Assembly: GCA_977006965.1 (NCBI GenBank)
Contig: OZ345353.1
Location: 2,170,001 to 2,234,000, forward strand
Source: Phymatolithon calcareum
Lineage: Eukaryota > Rhodophyta > Florideophyceae > Hapalidiales
DNA: 64,000 nucleotides
Reading direction: 5' to 3'
Of the stretch, positions 18,546 through 29,895 are shown piece after piece. The position numbers were made by a program, and so were the translations under genes. The notes under the pieces were generated by a model. The model saw only the letters and a program-made list of their open reading frames with translations, was not told where the DNA came from and made no database searches. The first letter of the stretch is position 1. Every line of letters starts with the position of its first letter.

Positions 18546-18935
18546 TACGTCAGTTTCGTGAAAGCAGCTCATATTTTCTCGCGTCTATAACTGAACGCCC
18601 TCATGAGGGTGTTCAGTTAATTTACGGATCAGTTCGCTGAGAACCTCAGGTTGGTGTATATTTAAAGGCTAAATTTGAAGAAACAAACATATGTCGAAAT
18701 GATGCAAACCCAGTGAATACAGTATTTTCCTGTGTTCGTCCTGACAAACTTCGAACCATTTTCCATGTGGCATGATCTCCCTACTCAACTAAGCTCCTGC
18801 TTTGCCTTAATCATGTCTTGTTAGCAATTGATTCATATTGCACAGCATAGAAAATGATGCAATGATGCCTGGGTGAGCACGTGTAGTGCTTAGAAGCTGT
18901 GATTGAGCTTGCTGTTCTGTAACGCACACCGAGAG

Positions 18936-18974
18936 ACCGATTATGAGGCTTTGGGATCTTTTCGAATAAATCAA
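18936..18974 (+). repeat. LINE-like 3' tail (right copy)
   Basis: Counterpart of 8,837-8,875: TGAGGCTTTGGGATCTTTTC followed by AATAAATCAA. Only the terminal signature is recognisable. Confidence 0.4.
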
Positions 18975-19076
18975 CATGTCGTAGTCTCCTGGGCCCGCAA
19001 TTGCTTCCCTGAAGAAAATTTTTCTCCAAGCTTACAGACTTGCTTTTTCTATACTTCATGTTTCACGGTGTGAGCC

Positions 19077-19182
19077 TATTCTCTAGCTTTAATTAGTTAC
19101 TCTGTGCAAATTACCTATTTCTATACAATACGGTATCAAAATAGGTAATTGGCGTAGAGTGCCTAATTAAAGCCAAAGAATA
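19077..19182. repeat. 106-bp foldback (MITE-like), right copy
   Basis: Inverted counterpart of 8,629-8,734, with the same terminal CTTTAATTAG and internal ATTACCTATTT symmetry. Confidence 0.7.
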
Positions 19183-19518
19183 AGATCACGATACTTGTCA
19201 AGATATATGCGAGGGATGACCTGAATTTGGATGCAGTCAACCGTTTCTCTTGGGAAGCAGTGTTAAACGATCCAGGGGTCTCTACAACGGTTCTTCGCTC
19301 ATCAATGTGCTTAATGTGGATCTCACACGGCACATTTCTTCCCAGGCTTAGATAGTTCTTGTATTATATTCTCTCTTATCATATGGGACGCGTACAGTAT
19401 GCACCAAATACTGCCGCCGTAAAAAACGTGAAGTACAATATGAATAATCCTTGATTCGATCAAGCTGTCTCAGAATTTGCCTCGTAAAACAAAGTTTCAG
19501 TTCAATTTAATCATATCC

Positions 19519-19556
19519 TACTCTGACCACATCCTTATAAGGATGTCTTCAGAGTA
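19519..19556 (+). promoter_or_regulatory. Palindrome with CCTTATAAGG upstream of the Cys-rich gene (right)
   Basis: The right-arm copy of the 8,255-8,292 palindrome. CCTTATAAGG is at 19,533-19,542, about 97 bp before the ATG at 19,639. The flanking arms TACTCTGA and TCAGAGTA are intact. Confidence 0.4.
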
Positions 19557-19638
19557 ACATCAATATGCAATTCGCACCACCTTGCCTACCAACCACACGA
19601 TCACTCGACGGGCTTCTGCAAAGTACCGAATTTCAACA

Positions 19639-19950
19639 ATGGCTTCTACAGTTGTGCGTGTTGTCGAAACAGCTCTTCTTCTCAGTCTGATGTCGACTTT
19701 TGTTTTCGCAACTGTGGTGTCGAACGTGCGCCACGTTAATGCTGCGAAATCTGGAAAAGAGTCTCAAGCTTTCGGTAACGGCAAGATGCTTAGAACCGTG
19801 CGTGGAGTATCGATGCAGAAGACAAACAGGGCAAATCAAGCTGACGAATCTTGTTCGAACTGCGGCTTAGAAGGCTATGAATGCCCTTCGTCATGTGACA
19901 GTGTTCCATGCTGGCAGAGACCGTTTGATATAACTTGTACATTCCGCTGA
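19639..19950 (+). CDS. Small secreted Cys-rich protein, right-arm copy
   Basis: 103 residues, matching the left-arm gene. A signal-peptide-like N-terminus (hydrophobic about residues 8-25) is followed by a variable polar middle and a C-terminal cluster C-x2-C-x6-C-x3-C-x4-C-W-Q-R-P-F-D-x2-C. Six cysteines could form three disulfides, which fits an extracellular or vacuolar protein. The paralogue at 34,490-34,819 keeps all six Cys and the CWQRPFD motif while the middle has diverged, which suggests selection on the C-terminus. The function is unknown and I recognise no family. The frame remains open in both arms while the neighbouring helicase decayed. Confidence 0.75.
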   Translation: MASTVVRVVETALLLSLMSTFVFATVVSNVRHVNAAKSGKESQAFGNGKMLRTVRGVSMQKTNRANQADESCSNCGLEGYECPSSCDSVPCWQRPFDITCTFR

Positions 19951-20289
19951 ACAATCACATCTACTGTTCTTTGTTCCTGGCCGAATGTTGATTAGATGCT
20001 GTTCAAATGCCTTGAATAGTTTCTGTAGTGCATGATTCTATGCTGGTCTGTAAGTGAGTGTGTGCTATACCCACTACAGCGTGGTAATGTCAGGAGTTTG
20101 CTTGAGAGCCGACAGTAAAAAACATCGAATCAGTTTTCTTCTTTTCTTCATTCTTTATGATGGGCTTTCGGAGCAACACCTCGCACTAGACATAGAGTGT
20201 TCCCGGAGCCGGAAACTACATGAAGCGCGGGTCATCTATCCTCCTGCCTGGTCTCCTGATGTGGTTTCTCTTTTCTCTTTCTGATTTTC

Positions 20290-21432
20290 GTCAATGCTGC
20301 GCCCTGCGAGGACAAAGCGGAGGATTGCAATGTGAAAAATGCGGAAGAATCCAGGGTAGAGCGCGGCAATCCCATCTCTTCTGCCATAGAAGGATGTATC
20401 TCTGGGCGCTGAATCAGACTCTGGAAAGACCCTGTCCTTCCTGGTCCCCAACGCACATAGTGTGTTTTTGTGTACAAGTCGCAGGGCAGCAAGAAGCCTT
20501 CGCGGGCGATCAAAGCCATGACAGTACTATCGACAAGAGAGCTGGCCTCACAGGTCCACGACGTGGCCCAGCGTCTCTTCAATACCCTACCAGGCTTCGT
20601 AGCTCCTTATGCAGTAATCGGTAGTGGCGCAGTGCCGATCTCAGGACCCGACTCTCTCTGATATTCGCGACATGAGTGTTGCCATATCCACGCCCGGTCG
20701 TCTGAACTCGGGGCTTGTTGAGGGCGGGATCAATGTTTCAAGTCTCGAGTTTCCCATCCTTGTTGAGGCGGACCGATTGCTCAGCACGGCTTTTGACGAC
20801 ATCATCACTTCCAATCTCGGTCGTCTCCCCGAGCAGTCCCGCACTGGACCATGTTCCTCCAAGTAGAGTTCCGGTACCGAAAAGCTCGCTGGCGCTGGAC
20901 TGCGCAATCCGGCGCGCATTGCAGTGTCAATTTTTGCAAAAAACACAGTGTGATCGGTGGGGCACAGAGGGAGCAACAGAGCCGCATCCCGACGTCGCTG
21001 AAGAGCTATTTCCATGTTGTACCGCAAAATGAGAAATTGTTTGTATTTTGCCGACTCAAGCGTACATTACCATTCACATTTCCGCCGGATAAGATTACTG
21101 TTCTCGTGGGGAAAAAACTCGCTCCAGATGGGGAGATTCGAACACGATCATTTTTCGCATTACGTAGGACGATGATGCAGAAAAAGCGCACTTGGAACTT
21201 GCAAAAATTCGTAGCATCGGAAAGCAGAGTTTTTCTGTGTACCGATGTGGATGCAGTTATTCAATTTGACCCTCCGAACGATCCTAATGTTTATGTTCAC
21301 AGTGCAGGGCGACCCGCACGTTTGGGAAGGAAAAGAGATGCCATTATCTTTCTGTCGCCTTCAAAAGATATTTGTATCGAGCTTTTGAAGATCCAGAGGT
21401 GCCCCATTGCCAACTTGCTGAATATGACGCGA
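20290..21432 (+). pseudogene. DEAD-box RNA helicase pseudogene (Spb4/DDX55-like), right copy
   Basis: Plus-strand motifs in order: IPSLLP-stop-KDVSLG (Q-motif region), SDSGKTLSFLVP (motif I), TRELASQVHDVAQRLF (Ia), STPGRL (Ib), LEFPILVEADRLL (motif II, Asp lost), LGRLPEQSRTG, then in another frame VFLCTDV-AVIQFDPPNDPN and HSAGRPARLGRKRDAI. Stops, frameshifts and the missing AARG-to-IP segment rule out function. Family members remodel pre-60S ribosomes. It shares its lesions with 6,380-7,520. Confidence 0.82.
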
Positions 21433-21469
21433 ACTTCTTGGGGCATGGTGTGGATGCTTTGACAGAATT

Positions 21470-22110
21470 AACGTCTCTTGGTGTGCAGCAGGAGAAAAGA
21501 AGATACCGGCTCTTGGATATTAGTATCCCTCCGATGTACTAGATCGGAAGTCACCGTACGCCTCAGTCATGTGTCGAATGGAAAGCATGCACAATATTTT
21601 AACACTCAAATTCTTAGCTCTATTGCCATCAACCGAAGAAAGTGCGCATGGTTGTGGAAAATTACGGACGCTGTCTCAAAATATTCCTAGAAGAAGAAGA
21701 AAAGTATTTTTTAAAGTCACCATCGCATCTGCAGACGCTTAGGGCTACTTTTCGTATGCCGAGAAAACTTGGCCTGATTCTGTCCTGTGAAGAGTTTCTT
21801 ATTGTGTGCGCTCCACTTTCGGTGGTCTACGAAACCCACCTGTGCTTCCCTGACTCAGGGCTGGGATCCAATACATTGCACTTCCTATATATTGCAGTAT
21901 ATTGCTGCTGGAGGCCTATTGAAAGAGCCTGTCCTTATTGCCATACTTATTGCGAAGATATTGACCCACATTCGTTGTATTTGTTGGATTTCAAAAAACC
22001 ATTAGGTCACGTGTCCGGTGTGAATTAATGGCTGAGTGACGATGATATATGATATTTCAACAGTATTGGCGAAGACGCTCGATTCGGTTCATCAAACCAT
22101 GTCGCTCTGC
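21470..22110. other. Unidentified arm segment (right)
   Basis: Counterpart of 5,700-6,345. A 128-codon frame at 21,642-22,028 (+) has no recognisable domain and is broken in the left arm, so I do not call it a gene. Confidence 0.4.
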
Positions 22111-22239
22111 CGTTCTCATCTTACCAATCGAGCGATGCTGTGCAATCTTACATCACTCAGTCCTATACTGCACATGGCTACACGATGATCGGGCAAGTAT
22201 TTTATGACGATGCGCTGTTGTGAGAGGGGATATACGTTG

Positions 22240-22470
22240 ATTTATTTTAAAAGCTCCCAAAGCCTCAATTTGAGTAATAGGGCAGCTTCTCGCTGTTTTC
22301 CATAATCATCTCTCTACTGTCCTTCTAATATCTCCTTAATCCGGATTTCTCTCCCTGTGAGGGCCCAAGTAAGTTTTTTGCATTCATATTCCGTTTCTTG
22401 GTCCATGTTCATAGACCGTAGTATACGTTGCAACACGATAAGCTCCACTTGCGGGATGGACGCCGCTTGT
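22240..22470 (-). mobile_element. LINE B 3' fragment
   Basis: On the minus strand it reads VELIVLQRILRSMNMDQETE then ALTGREIRIKEILEG-stop, the C-terminus of LINE B (compare 40,715-41,929), and ends in TTGAGGCTTTGGGAGCTTTT plus AAAATAAATCAA. It is 5'-truncated. The right arm of the duplication ends inside this copy. Confidence 0.8.
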
Positions 22471-22479
22471 GAATACTCG

Positions 22480-23090
22480 CAGCCGTCTGAGATACCCAAG
22501 CACTTTTTTGGACTTCTTCACTCTGCCAGGCAGTTTGCTGTCTGAAAAGCCCTGATCCGTTAGTTTAACCATTTCACTCATTCATTCATTTTGCCTTTTC
22601 CCCTAATGGGATTAGAAGCGATTCGAAGGTCTAGGTTTCTTCGTTAGCGAGTTTGACTCCAGCTTTTACCTGTCGTCCAGGATCGTCACCAAAGAATGAT
22701 TCTGACGTTAGTCTGACGCATTCTGGCAGCGTCTGGCGGACGAAGCGGGGCTCGTACATTCTAAGAACTTGTTCAAGACAATTCCATCATAGGCCTCTGG
22801 CCCGCTTGGCGACGTCGATGGAGGGTGTCCTGCTTTTGTCGAACATTGGTGTCTCCGTTATTCTCGATAACATCTAGCACGTGTTATCTTGAGTTACTGG
22901 AGAAACATATCGCTTCCCGAGTGCCTTCTCTACCGCCTACTCGCCCCTCTCGGGAGTCAGAGGACCTCTGGATCTGGTGGAATACCAAAACCTAACTGTA
23001 AGTTTTGGTATTCCGCCAGATCGAGTCGCACCCGACCATGCAAATGTGCAACCTGGAAAGATCCTTGCTCGTGGCCGTACGGCCTTAGCA
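22480..23090. other. Spacer with a short inverted repeat, no gene seen
   Basis: Near 22,966-23,020 the words ATCTGGTGGAATACCAAAAC and GTTTTGGTATTCCGCCAGAT form an imperfect hairpin separated by about a dozen bases. Otherwise only chance frames are present. Confidence 0.5.
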
Positions 23091-23094
23091 AGAC

Positions 23095-24148
23095 TTCTTT
23101 TTTAAATCGAGTTTATTTAAAAGCCCCACAGACTTCCGAAGATATGGGCGAGGCTTCCTCTGATGCTACCTACCTTTGTGCAGCTCACGAAACGTCCACC
23201 AGAATGGCGAACGGGAAAACTCAGGATTCAAAGTAATTCTATCTCAGTCCTCTACGGGATTGTTGGTGCTTGGGCTCGCACGCTTTTTGACTTGTCTTCT
23301 ACGAATCAATGTAGGCCTTCTTCGTTCTCCATGCGTTCTGTGAGTGTCTCGCTAAACATTAAGAGCTCATATAGCGCCTTTTATGCTTCCAGTCGTTTTT
23401 CTCCTTCGAGGTCGTACCCTACTAGCTTGCGTTCAAGGATCTCCATATGCTCTCGGGCGCTGGTGCCGAATTCTTCGCCCATACGTGTTGTTGACACCTG
23501 CGGGAATCTTCCACAGGCATACTGCAGTGCGCGTTGCCTCTGCTTCACCTTGGGAAACTTGAGGATGGCTGCAAATTCTCTTGTCCTGTCGTGTCATATC
23601 TTCATTTTCCGCTTCGATTCTAGACGGTCTCCTTCCATTATCAGAAATCTAGATCGAAGTTTTTGCGAAGACTGGTTTGTTTGGATATGCTTTACAACTT
23701 CACCGAATGGCTCTCTGGTCTCCATCATGGCGATATCTTTCCTCGTGTACTGCCATTCATGCATGTTTCTGCTTTCGGGTACTGCATTATATATATACGT
23801 TCTTTCGTCTTTTCCCTTCTCAGCATTTTGAAGGCCAAGATTTCTCGTCGATGTGGGGCCATCTGGATCCGGCACAGGAGATGGAGCCTGTAGGTCCTTC
23901 CTCGGGCCAGTGGCATGAATACTTGATTGAAGAATTTTGCTTCTACTTCCTTGACAGCATTTTATATGTCTTCTGTTCAGGGCGTTAAGTGCTTTGTGTA
24001 CTCCCTGCGTGGCTGTACTAGCGCCTTGTATATCCGAATACACTTCTGTATACTTAGCCCTTTCTTGAACTCTCCCAGTCTACGCAACTCGTATACGGCC
24101 GTCCTTTCTTTCTTTAGTCGTTGCATCATTAGCGTATCTGTGACTCTT
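23095..24148 (-). mobile_element. LINE A 3' half, decayed
   Basis: The minus strand follows the C-terminal half of LINE A at 39,160-40,615: HEWQYTRKDIAMMETREPFG, KHIQTNQSSQKLRS and MEGDRLESKRK are visible, but in broken frames. The 3' end lies near 23,100 (AAGCCCC then TTTAAAAAA on the LINE strand). The 5' end stops at GTGACTC and abuts repeat R. No target duplication is visible. Confidence 0.82.
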
Positions 24149-24316
24149 GTAATGACTGGGAGTGATAAAGTAAGGTTGTGTTTATCCTGAAATGGGGTGA
24201 TCTCTCTCCATGCGATGAATAGATGCTCCAGTCTAAAATTCGATCAGGATCGCCGCTTAAGTAGAGAAGGGGCGAGAAATGCACGCCCTGTAAAAAGAGG
24301 GGGAGCACGAACTGAC
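24149..24316 (+). repeat. Repeat R, copy 2
   Basis: It follows copy 1 from GACTGGGAGTGATAA to GGGGAGCACGAACTG, then diverges. It directly adjoins the truncated 5' end of LINE A. Confidence 0.6.
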
Positions 24317-24550
24317 ACTAGTGTCTATGTGCCGGAAATTTACCCTCAATTGGGGGAACGAGAATTATTTAATTTTTGAGATCGAAACTTACTCACTATC
24401 AGACAAGTCAAAAGCGTCAAGCTCATGGATGTCCTCCACATGATTAGGAACACAATTTCTACCTGTTCAAGTGCCACAAATAAAGATTGCGGCGCCATCA
24501 AGCCGGTTACATGATGATCACGCGAGTGTCGTTTTCTTCACTTTGCAAAC

Positions 24551-25260
24551 TTAGCAGTTGTTTTGCACCGCAAAAGTATTCATCAGTCCATCTGCAGTTT
24601 TCCTTTTCTTCTTCGTTGGCGTTAAGTGCGTCCCAACCCCGCTCCCAGATGGAAATGTACGCTCTGGAGTGACTGAACGTCTGCGAGAGTTGCGCGAGTC
24701 AAATGTGTTATCGATAAGCTGCTCGGCCAGCTCTTCGTAGTATCGTCGCTGGGTCATGTACTGCAGAGATTCGGGATGAGCAACAGAAAATAGACGCCAA
24801 CTATCAACCACGCAAGTTGCAAGAATAGATGTGCTAACTCGAAATGACCAGTCCTGGGTCCGAATTTTCTTCTCCATATCCAAGCTCTCTTGGAGGCATC
24901 TATTGTGCTTGTCAATTTGAACACAAGATACTTGGAAAACCTGTCTCTTGTCATCTCATTCTTTGAAAAAGAAGGCGCAGGGAGGTACTTGTTCGGTCAG
25001 GAAGTCTTCCACAATTCTTTCTTAGCGCCGAACTCAAACCTAGTCATGAGGACGAGTACTCCGAAAAACTTAAGCAATCCTGTCACAGTCGTCTCCTGTC
25101 TTCCGATTCTTTTCAGCTTAGCGGATGTCCAAGTAGCCATTTTCTGCAGGTGTACTTGTGGAAACATCGTCATGAAGCAATCCCACGGCGTGTGGGACCC
25201 GATATCGCCGTTTTCGGATATAAAATCTCCGTTTAATGTGCGAACTCTTCAGAACTGACG
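24551..25260 (-). pseudogene. piggyBac-like transposase pseudogene with core deletion
   Basis: Read on the minus strand, the N-terminal piggyBac region is clear: FFGVLVLMTRFEFGAKKELW, a stop, NKYLPAPSFSKNEMTRDRFS and KYL. Within about 10 codons, after a frame shift near 24,915, the sequence is already at the C-terminal end of the DDE domain: IDKHNRCLQESLDMEKKIRT then QDWSFRVSTSILATCVVDSW. The catalytic core between is deleted. The tail has KKKRK, a possible nuclear signal. No inverted ends or TTAA duplication were found. Confidence 0.78.
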
Positions 25261-27180
25261 GAGAACCCTACCCCCAATGGGAAATAGAACTTGGCGCTCG
25301 AACCATGCCACGCCATGAGCAACAGTATTTTGCTCACGGTCTGGACTAACGACACCAAGTTCCTCTTGTGATGCTTGGTCCCAGGAACCTTGCAGACCAC
25401 AGGCGAGAGAGCACGCAAGTGGTCGGGCAGAGCATTTATGAGTTCTTTGGAGGTTTTTGTAGCCTTCTGGAGAGTTCTGGGTTGAGTCGTGTCGTACCAA
25501 AGGTACAGCCGATAGCGTGAAGCTTCCGAGGGAAGCGAGAAAAAACTTTCCTTTGAGTTGGCTCTCAGGTTTGGGGTTGTTGTTCGGTCTTCGCTGAGAT
25601 ACAGACGGTTTATATACACAATTTTCAGCCAAAGTCGGCAATCCGGGCATAAATCCCACTCTAATTGGTCCATTTAATCTGGAGTCGGTTAGCTATTGGC
25701 CAATACTCTCAAATGTGAGCTTCAGATTACTCCATATATAGTTTAGGAGAGTAGAACTCCAATTACTCCAATTTTAGAGAGCCGCCCGTAATTGACAAAG
25801 AAATCATAAGTAATGTACGTGAATCAGAACTGGATTCCAAGTCATATGTTCGAGATCCTGAATCAGATCAAAGGTTTGAAGTATGACTTTACGAAATATT
25901 TGATTTCCGGCGGAAGTTTCAATCGAAGCATCTAAATAGTTCACATGCAGTAGATTAATATATTATTAGATATACGAGGCAAGATGCGACCGGATTGGAG
26001 GTGGAATTACCATTACTTCAACAAGTTTTTTCAATTGCTTTTCGGGTAAACACGAGTCACGACTCACGGTATCAGCAGTCATCCAGTATCTTGCAAGCTT
26101 TCAGACGCATATGTGCATTGCTTTCGCAATGTTGCACCGTCTCCGTGCCGTGGACGCCGGAAATGCACCCCACTGCTGCAAGAGTGACTTTATCGTGCGT
26201 CATATTTACAATACCGATACGCATCAGTGCAAATATGCACCGTGTGCGTAACAGGATGGTGCAAGTCTCACCGCATGTGGGCAATCACGCATCATTTTAT
26301 GTGTTCTTAGAGCCTCTTATAGGCCCATTGCACACTAATGGTGCAATAGGATTATAGAAATGCGTGTGCTAGTTTTCTGCTTCCATCTCTAAATTCTTAG
26401 CTCCGTAAGGGCCGCATGAGTAGACATTTCGGTAGATATATAGAGCTTTCCTCTCTTCGAGCGGCGCCTCGGAGAAAGAGAGGGGAGCTACCTTAGCGTA
26501 ACCGATCTTGGAGTAAACTCATCTTGCCGAATCCGCTTTATTCCTTAACGGTTGGTAGCTCACAACGCATTGTGCGCGCACGACGTCTGACCCCTTTTTG
26601 CGTGTCCCCTTGCGCGTCCGTGACAATCATCGTCGAGTGATTGTCTGTTCTTTCTCCTTCCTGTGGAAGTATCTCGCACCTGAGCAAAACTCTTGAGGAG
26701 TTGTGACCCTCTTGAGGCCAACGGCGCGTCGTAGAGACCTTGGTCTCGGGACCCTTCGACAGTCGTTTAGCGCGGCTATAACATTGGGAAGCTTTGCTTT
26801 CTTGGCTCAACGGCACCGTGCGTGTACAAAGTTCTCCAGAAAGAACAGAAGGACCAGACCGGCAAAAGGTTAACTATCTTGGCAAGATAGTTAGCTATCG
26901 CCCCACAGAAACTTCTTTACAATAAGTGCGGGAAGCCGCGATCGTAAGGGTTCTCGGACTATCCACCCTTGAACCGCCAGGACTGTTCCTGCACGCTTCG
27001 TTTCTATCTGAAACTTTTTGATACGTTTGTTTGACATACGCTTCACCTCTGAAGTTACTGGTGAGATTTCCGTATTCTAGGATACAAGTTTTCTTGTTTC
27101 ATACCAACTTGAGTGACGAAACCAGTTTGTACTGTTCTGGAGTGTTGTTCCGTTGGTCGTGTTTTTTGTGTCTATAGACT
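25260..27180. other. Unassigned region
   Basis: Upstream of the piggyBac relic are overlapping minus-strand frames of 136 and 146 codons at 25,233-25,673 with no recognised domain; they may be the transposon's N-terminal tail. A hairpin, TTAACTATCTT-GGC-AAGATAGTTA, lies at about 26,869-26,892. The rest shows only chance frames. Confidence 0.4.
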
Positions 27181-27260
27181 GGATTTACGACCCAGCCGGC
27201 TTGTTTTGAGTTGTGGCACTACAAGTCGAAAGCCGGGACGTTGACGTTTGGCGATGAAGA

Positions 27261-27773
27261 TTGGCGACCACGAGTACTGTAAGCCTGTCTCGCGGTAGTG
27301 AGTTTTGCCGACTGGGACTTGATACAATTAGGCGACTGAAAGAACCACCCTCGTCAGCCTTTCTTGCCCTTACGTTGACAATCTTGACTCTCTTGATCTT
27401 AATCTTCTCCACCGGTTTCGTAACTAGAACCCATTTTACACGTAGCGAAGTGCTTGTCCGACCATTGATTATGTCCACGATTACCTTTTGTACCGTCCCA
27501 CTCACCTATTTTGAATTAGAAAATGCCCCATATAGTCTGCAGCACTCGGCCAGACTGGTAACCGAAGACGCTTTGGTGTGCACCGGTGTACCGACACGTA
27601 GGCGCGGGTCTTTTTCCTGGGGTACCGCAGGTCCTATTCTTTTGTTTAGACATCGCATTTTGTTCCGAGCGATGAACTGTGGGGTTGTTAATCGCACAAG
27701 TTGGCACATTGGTTGTGGTCGGGTTGTTCCCTGGCAAAACGCCGAGGGCGCCGCGAAGCGTCGACCTTTATAG
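27261..27773 (+). other. Open frame of 170 codons, unrecognised
   Basis: The frame has one hydrophobic stretch (FLALTLTILTLLILIF) and no known motif. Minus-strand frames overlap it along its length, and one of them is Lys/Arg-rich. With no paralogue in the window I cannot tell which strand, if either, is coding. 27,780-28,050 holds nothing recognisable. Confidence 0.2.
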
Positions 27774-28094
27774 AAAAAGAATTGGATCAAAGATGACCTG
27801 GAAATATGATAAATAGAAGCACATATAAGCTGTAAGCAGTGGTTCTAGGGTTTGCCCTTGGTGATCCTTCATGGTGTAAGTACGCATCGAAACCTATGGT
27901 ACTGTAATGACTGTAATGCTATCTGTAAGGGCTTGCTGTGAAAGCAAGCTGTAATGACAATTTGAAGGGAGCTATTTGTATAGGAGTATGATAGTAGCGT
28001 TGGACGCCACATGAACGAGGCGATTATATGCTATTACTTGCGATACTCCTCACGCACAAGGAAGTCCAGAAAATGCATTGACAGGTTATACTAC

Positions 28095-28315
28095 TTGTAC
28101 GTCACCACAAGAAATTCTAGCGTCGTCGAAGATGAGTACAGAAATTGAATTTGAGTGCAAGAGACTCACAGGATCTCTTGTTGGGAGAGTATTACGAATC
28201 AAGAACGTTTTGAGTAGCCAGAGGACTTTAGCTTAGAGAATATCGCATGAGCTACCCCGTTACTCCAAGGTGAGGGTTTGGGAGCTCTCAAAATAATACC
28301 ATCAAATATCTCACC
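28095..28315 (+). mobile_element. LINE B-like 3' end (block c)
   Basis: MSTEIEFECKRLTGSLVGRV then LRIKNVLSSQ-like codons followed by GTTTGGGAGCTCTCAAAATA match the LINE B C-terminus and tail. It is severely 5'-truncated. It is also present in block d (50,633-50,825) but absent from the old copy at 4,800-4,880, so it inserted before blocks c and d separated. Confidence 0.7.
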
Positions 28316-28341
28316 ACAAGTAACAAGCGCATGAAATGAAC

Positions 28342-29458
28342 TCATTTCGTCTGGCCTGCTCCTACTTCCACAGGATTTTCAGCATGGCTCCCATACTCAG
28401 ACCAGCTACCATCGTAAACCGCCACGTCCTGCCCATCCGCAACATGCATCGCGAGCGCAACAATGCAAGCCGTAACACCCGATCCACAAGTAGTAACAAC
28501 AGGTTTCTTCTCCGTACCTCCCATCAAACCGCGACCACTAAAAATACCAATAAGTTCATCCTTCGACTTAAGTTTCCCACTCTCGTCATCAATACATTCC
28601 CCATACGGCAACGAAATAGAATTCGGAATATGCCCAGACTTGATTCCCGATCGCGGATCCGGCATCTCCCCGAGAAACCGACTGTACGAGCGGACGTCCA
28701 CAACCGTTGCATCCTTCGCGGCCGCATGCGTCAGCATCTGTCTCATATCTCGCGCAAGCTCAGGTCTGTACGTCGGCACAAAAACATCGTCGTCTGCGAC
28801 GTCTGCCGCGTTCGACGGCCCGGATTCCGTCGATCGTCCTTCAGCCTGCCAGCGCTGAAAGCCGCCATCCAGAACGCCCACATCTGACTTTCCATACAAA
28901 CGAAACATCCACCACGCCCGCGCGGCACCTATGAACCCCGACGCCGAATACACCACAACCGGTTTCGATTTGCACACACCGAGCGCCCGCACAGCGTCTC
29001 CGAACTCCGCGGCGCTTTTCGGCAGCATGTGACTGTACGGCGACGTCAGATCCGACAAGCCATCCGCGTCAATGTCGAAGCGCCGCGCACCTGCGGCGAG
29101 ACGCGCGGCAATGCACTGTGTGAGCAAGCGTTTCGCGTGCGTGAGTGGGAGAATGGGAAGGGCGAGCGGAGAACGTACCTGGAATTCGAGCGTTCTGATA
29201 TTCGGCTTCGGCATCCCGATTTGCACGCGCCATGTGCCAGGAGGCGTCCAGCATGGTGACGTCGGGCAAGTTATCGGCCAGCCATTGCGTTTGCACGACT
29301 CCGTTTACCATACCGTCGTACGACATTGCGGTGGCGTGTAGACCGCGAGCGCGACACGGGGGTGCACGAGGTGCGCGGAAGAGAGTGAATCGGGAGCACG
29401 AGAGCGCTTGGGAGGTTGCGCGGAGGAGCCCGGATGACACGGGCAGGGAGATGTGCAT
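28342..29458 (-). CDS. Thiosulfate/3-mercaptopyruvate sulfurtransferase, one intron
   Basis: Predicted 342-residue tandem-rhodanese enzyme that moves sulfur from thiosulfate or 3-mercaptopyruvate to thiol or cyanide acceptors. Exon 1 is 29,458-29,179 and exon 2 is 29,090-28,342. The 88-bp intron (29,091-29,178) has GTACGT and GCCGCAG borders and restores ARIPGARRFDIDADG, the expected family sequence. The first 45 residues are Arg/Ser-rich with few acids (ending RGLHATA), a likely organelle, probably mitochondrial, presequence. The inactive first domain has RIPG and GLSDLTSPYSHMLP, and SGFIGAARAWWMFRLYG links on. The second domain has the active loop CGSGVTAC. RUS lies 437 bp upstream on the same strand. 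This is the only intact copy in the window. Confidence 0.9.
29091..29178 (-). other. 88-bp intron of the sulfurtransferase gene
   Basis: On the minus strand it starts GTACGTTC and ends CGCCGCAG, with phase 1. Splicing joins CCAG to GTGCGCGG and gives PGAR, continuous with family consensus. The pseudogene at 11,652-12,231 retains a decayed version ending GCGGCGCAG, so the intron predates the duplications. Confidence 0.85.
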
Positions 29459-29895
29459 GGTGCGGCGGGATGCGCGTGCAAGTGGAAGTTGCCAATCGCC
29501 AATTAATCAGTTTTTATTGACGTTAAGAAACATGCTGTATCTCGGCGATAGACCACTACTGTGCAGAACTGTGTCACTCTGCGTTCGCGCATGATGCAGT
29601 TCAAGATATGTGGTTTTGCATAAAATGCAGAAGACTGAAAATAACTAAAAAATACTGCACTGGACCATTCTGTTAACTTTCAAAATTATGAGCGATTTGC
29701 CTGCAAACCTTATCGTATCTCTTTTGGCTTTATCTTTTCTGAAGCCAAATTCTTCAAGGTGACCGTATCCGCACTTGCTAGAACAAACTTCGGAAGCATC
29801 ATTTTAGGCTCCCTCGCTGTACAGATAGTAGAACGACCATTGCCATCACAACCGTGACTCGCGGTACGGGCGATACGCATGAGAAATTGACATCA

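Larger units (their letters stand above)
13193..22318. repeat. Right arm of large inverted duplication
   Basis: Inverted paralogue of 5,505-11,862, with three right-only DNA transposons: 13,819-15,095, 16,436-17,881 and 17,901-18,545. It probably represents the original location, because its sulfurtransferase and RUS relics lie in the same order and strand as in the intact block at 28-31 kb and continue the copy-a relics outside the arm. Confidence 0.9.

Noticed and set aside
21642-22028. 128-codon protein gene
   Set aside because: The frame is broken in the left-arm copy and has no recognisable domain or codon bias.
5505-22318. Centromere or telomere-type palindrome
   Set aside because: The arms contain ordinary decayed genes and transposons, with no satellite or telomeric repeats.
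28336-28887. 183-codon plus-strand frame, also at 50,853-51,557
   Set aside because: Antisense of the sulfurtransferase exon; conserved only because the gene is.
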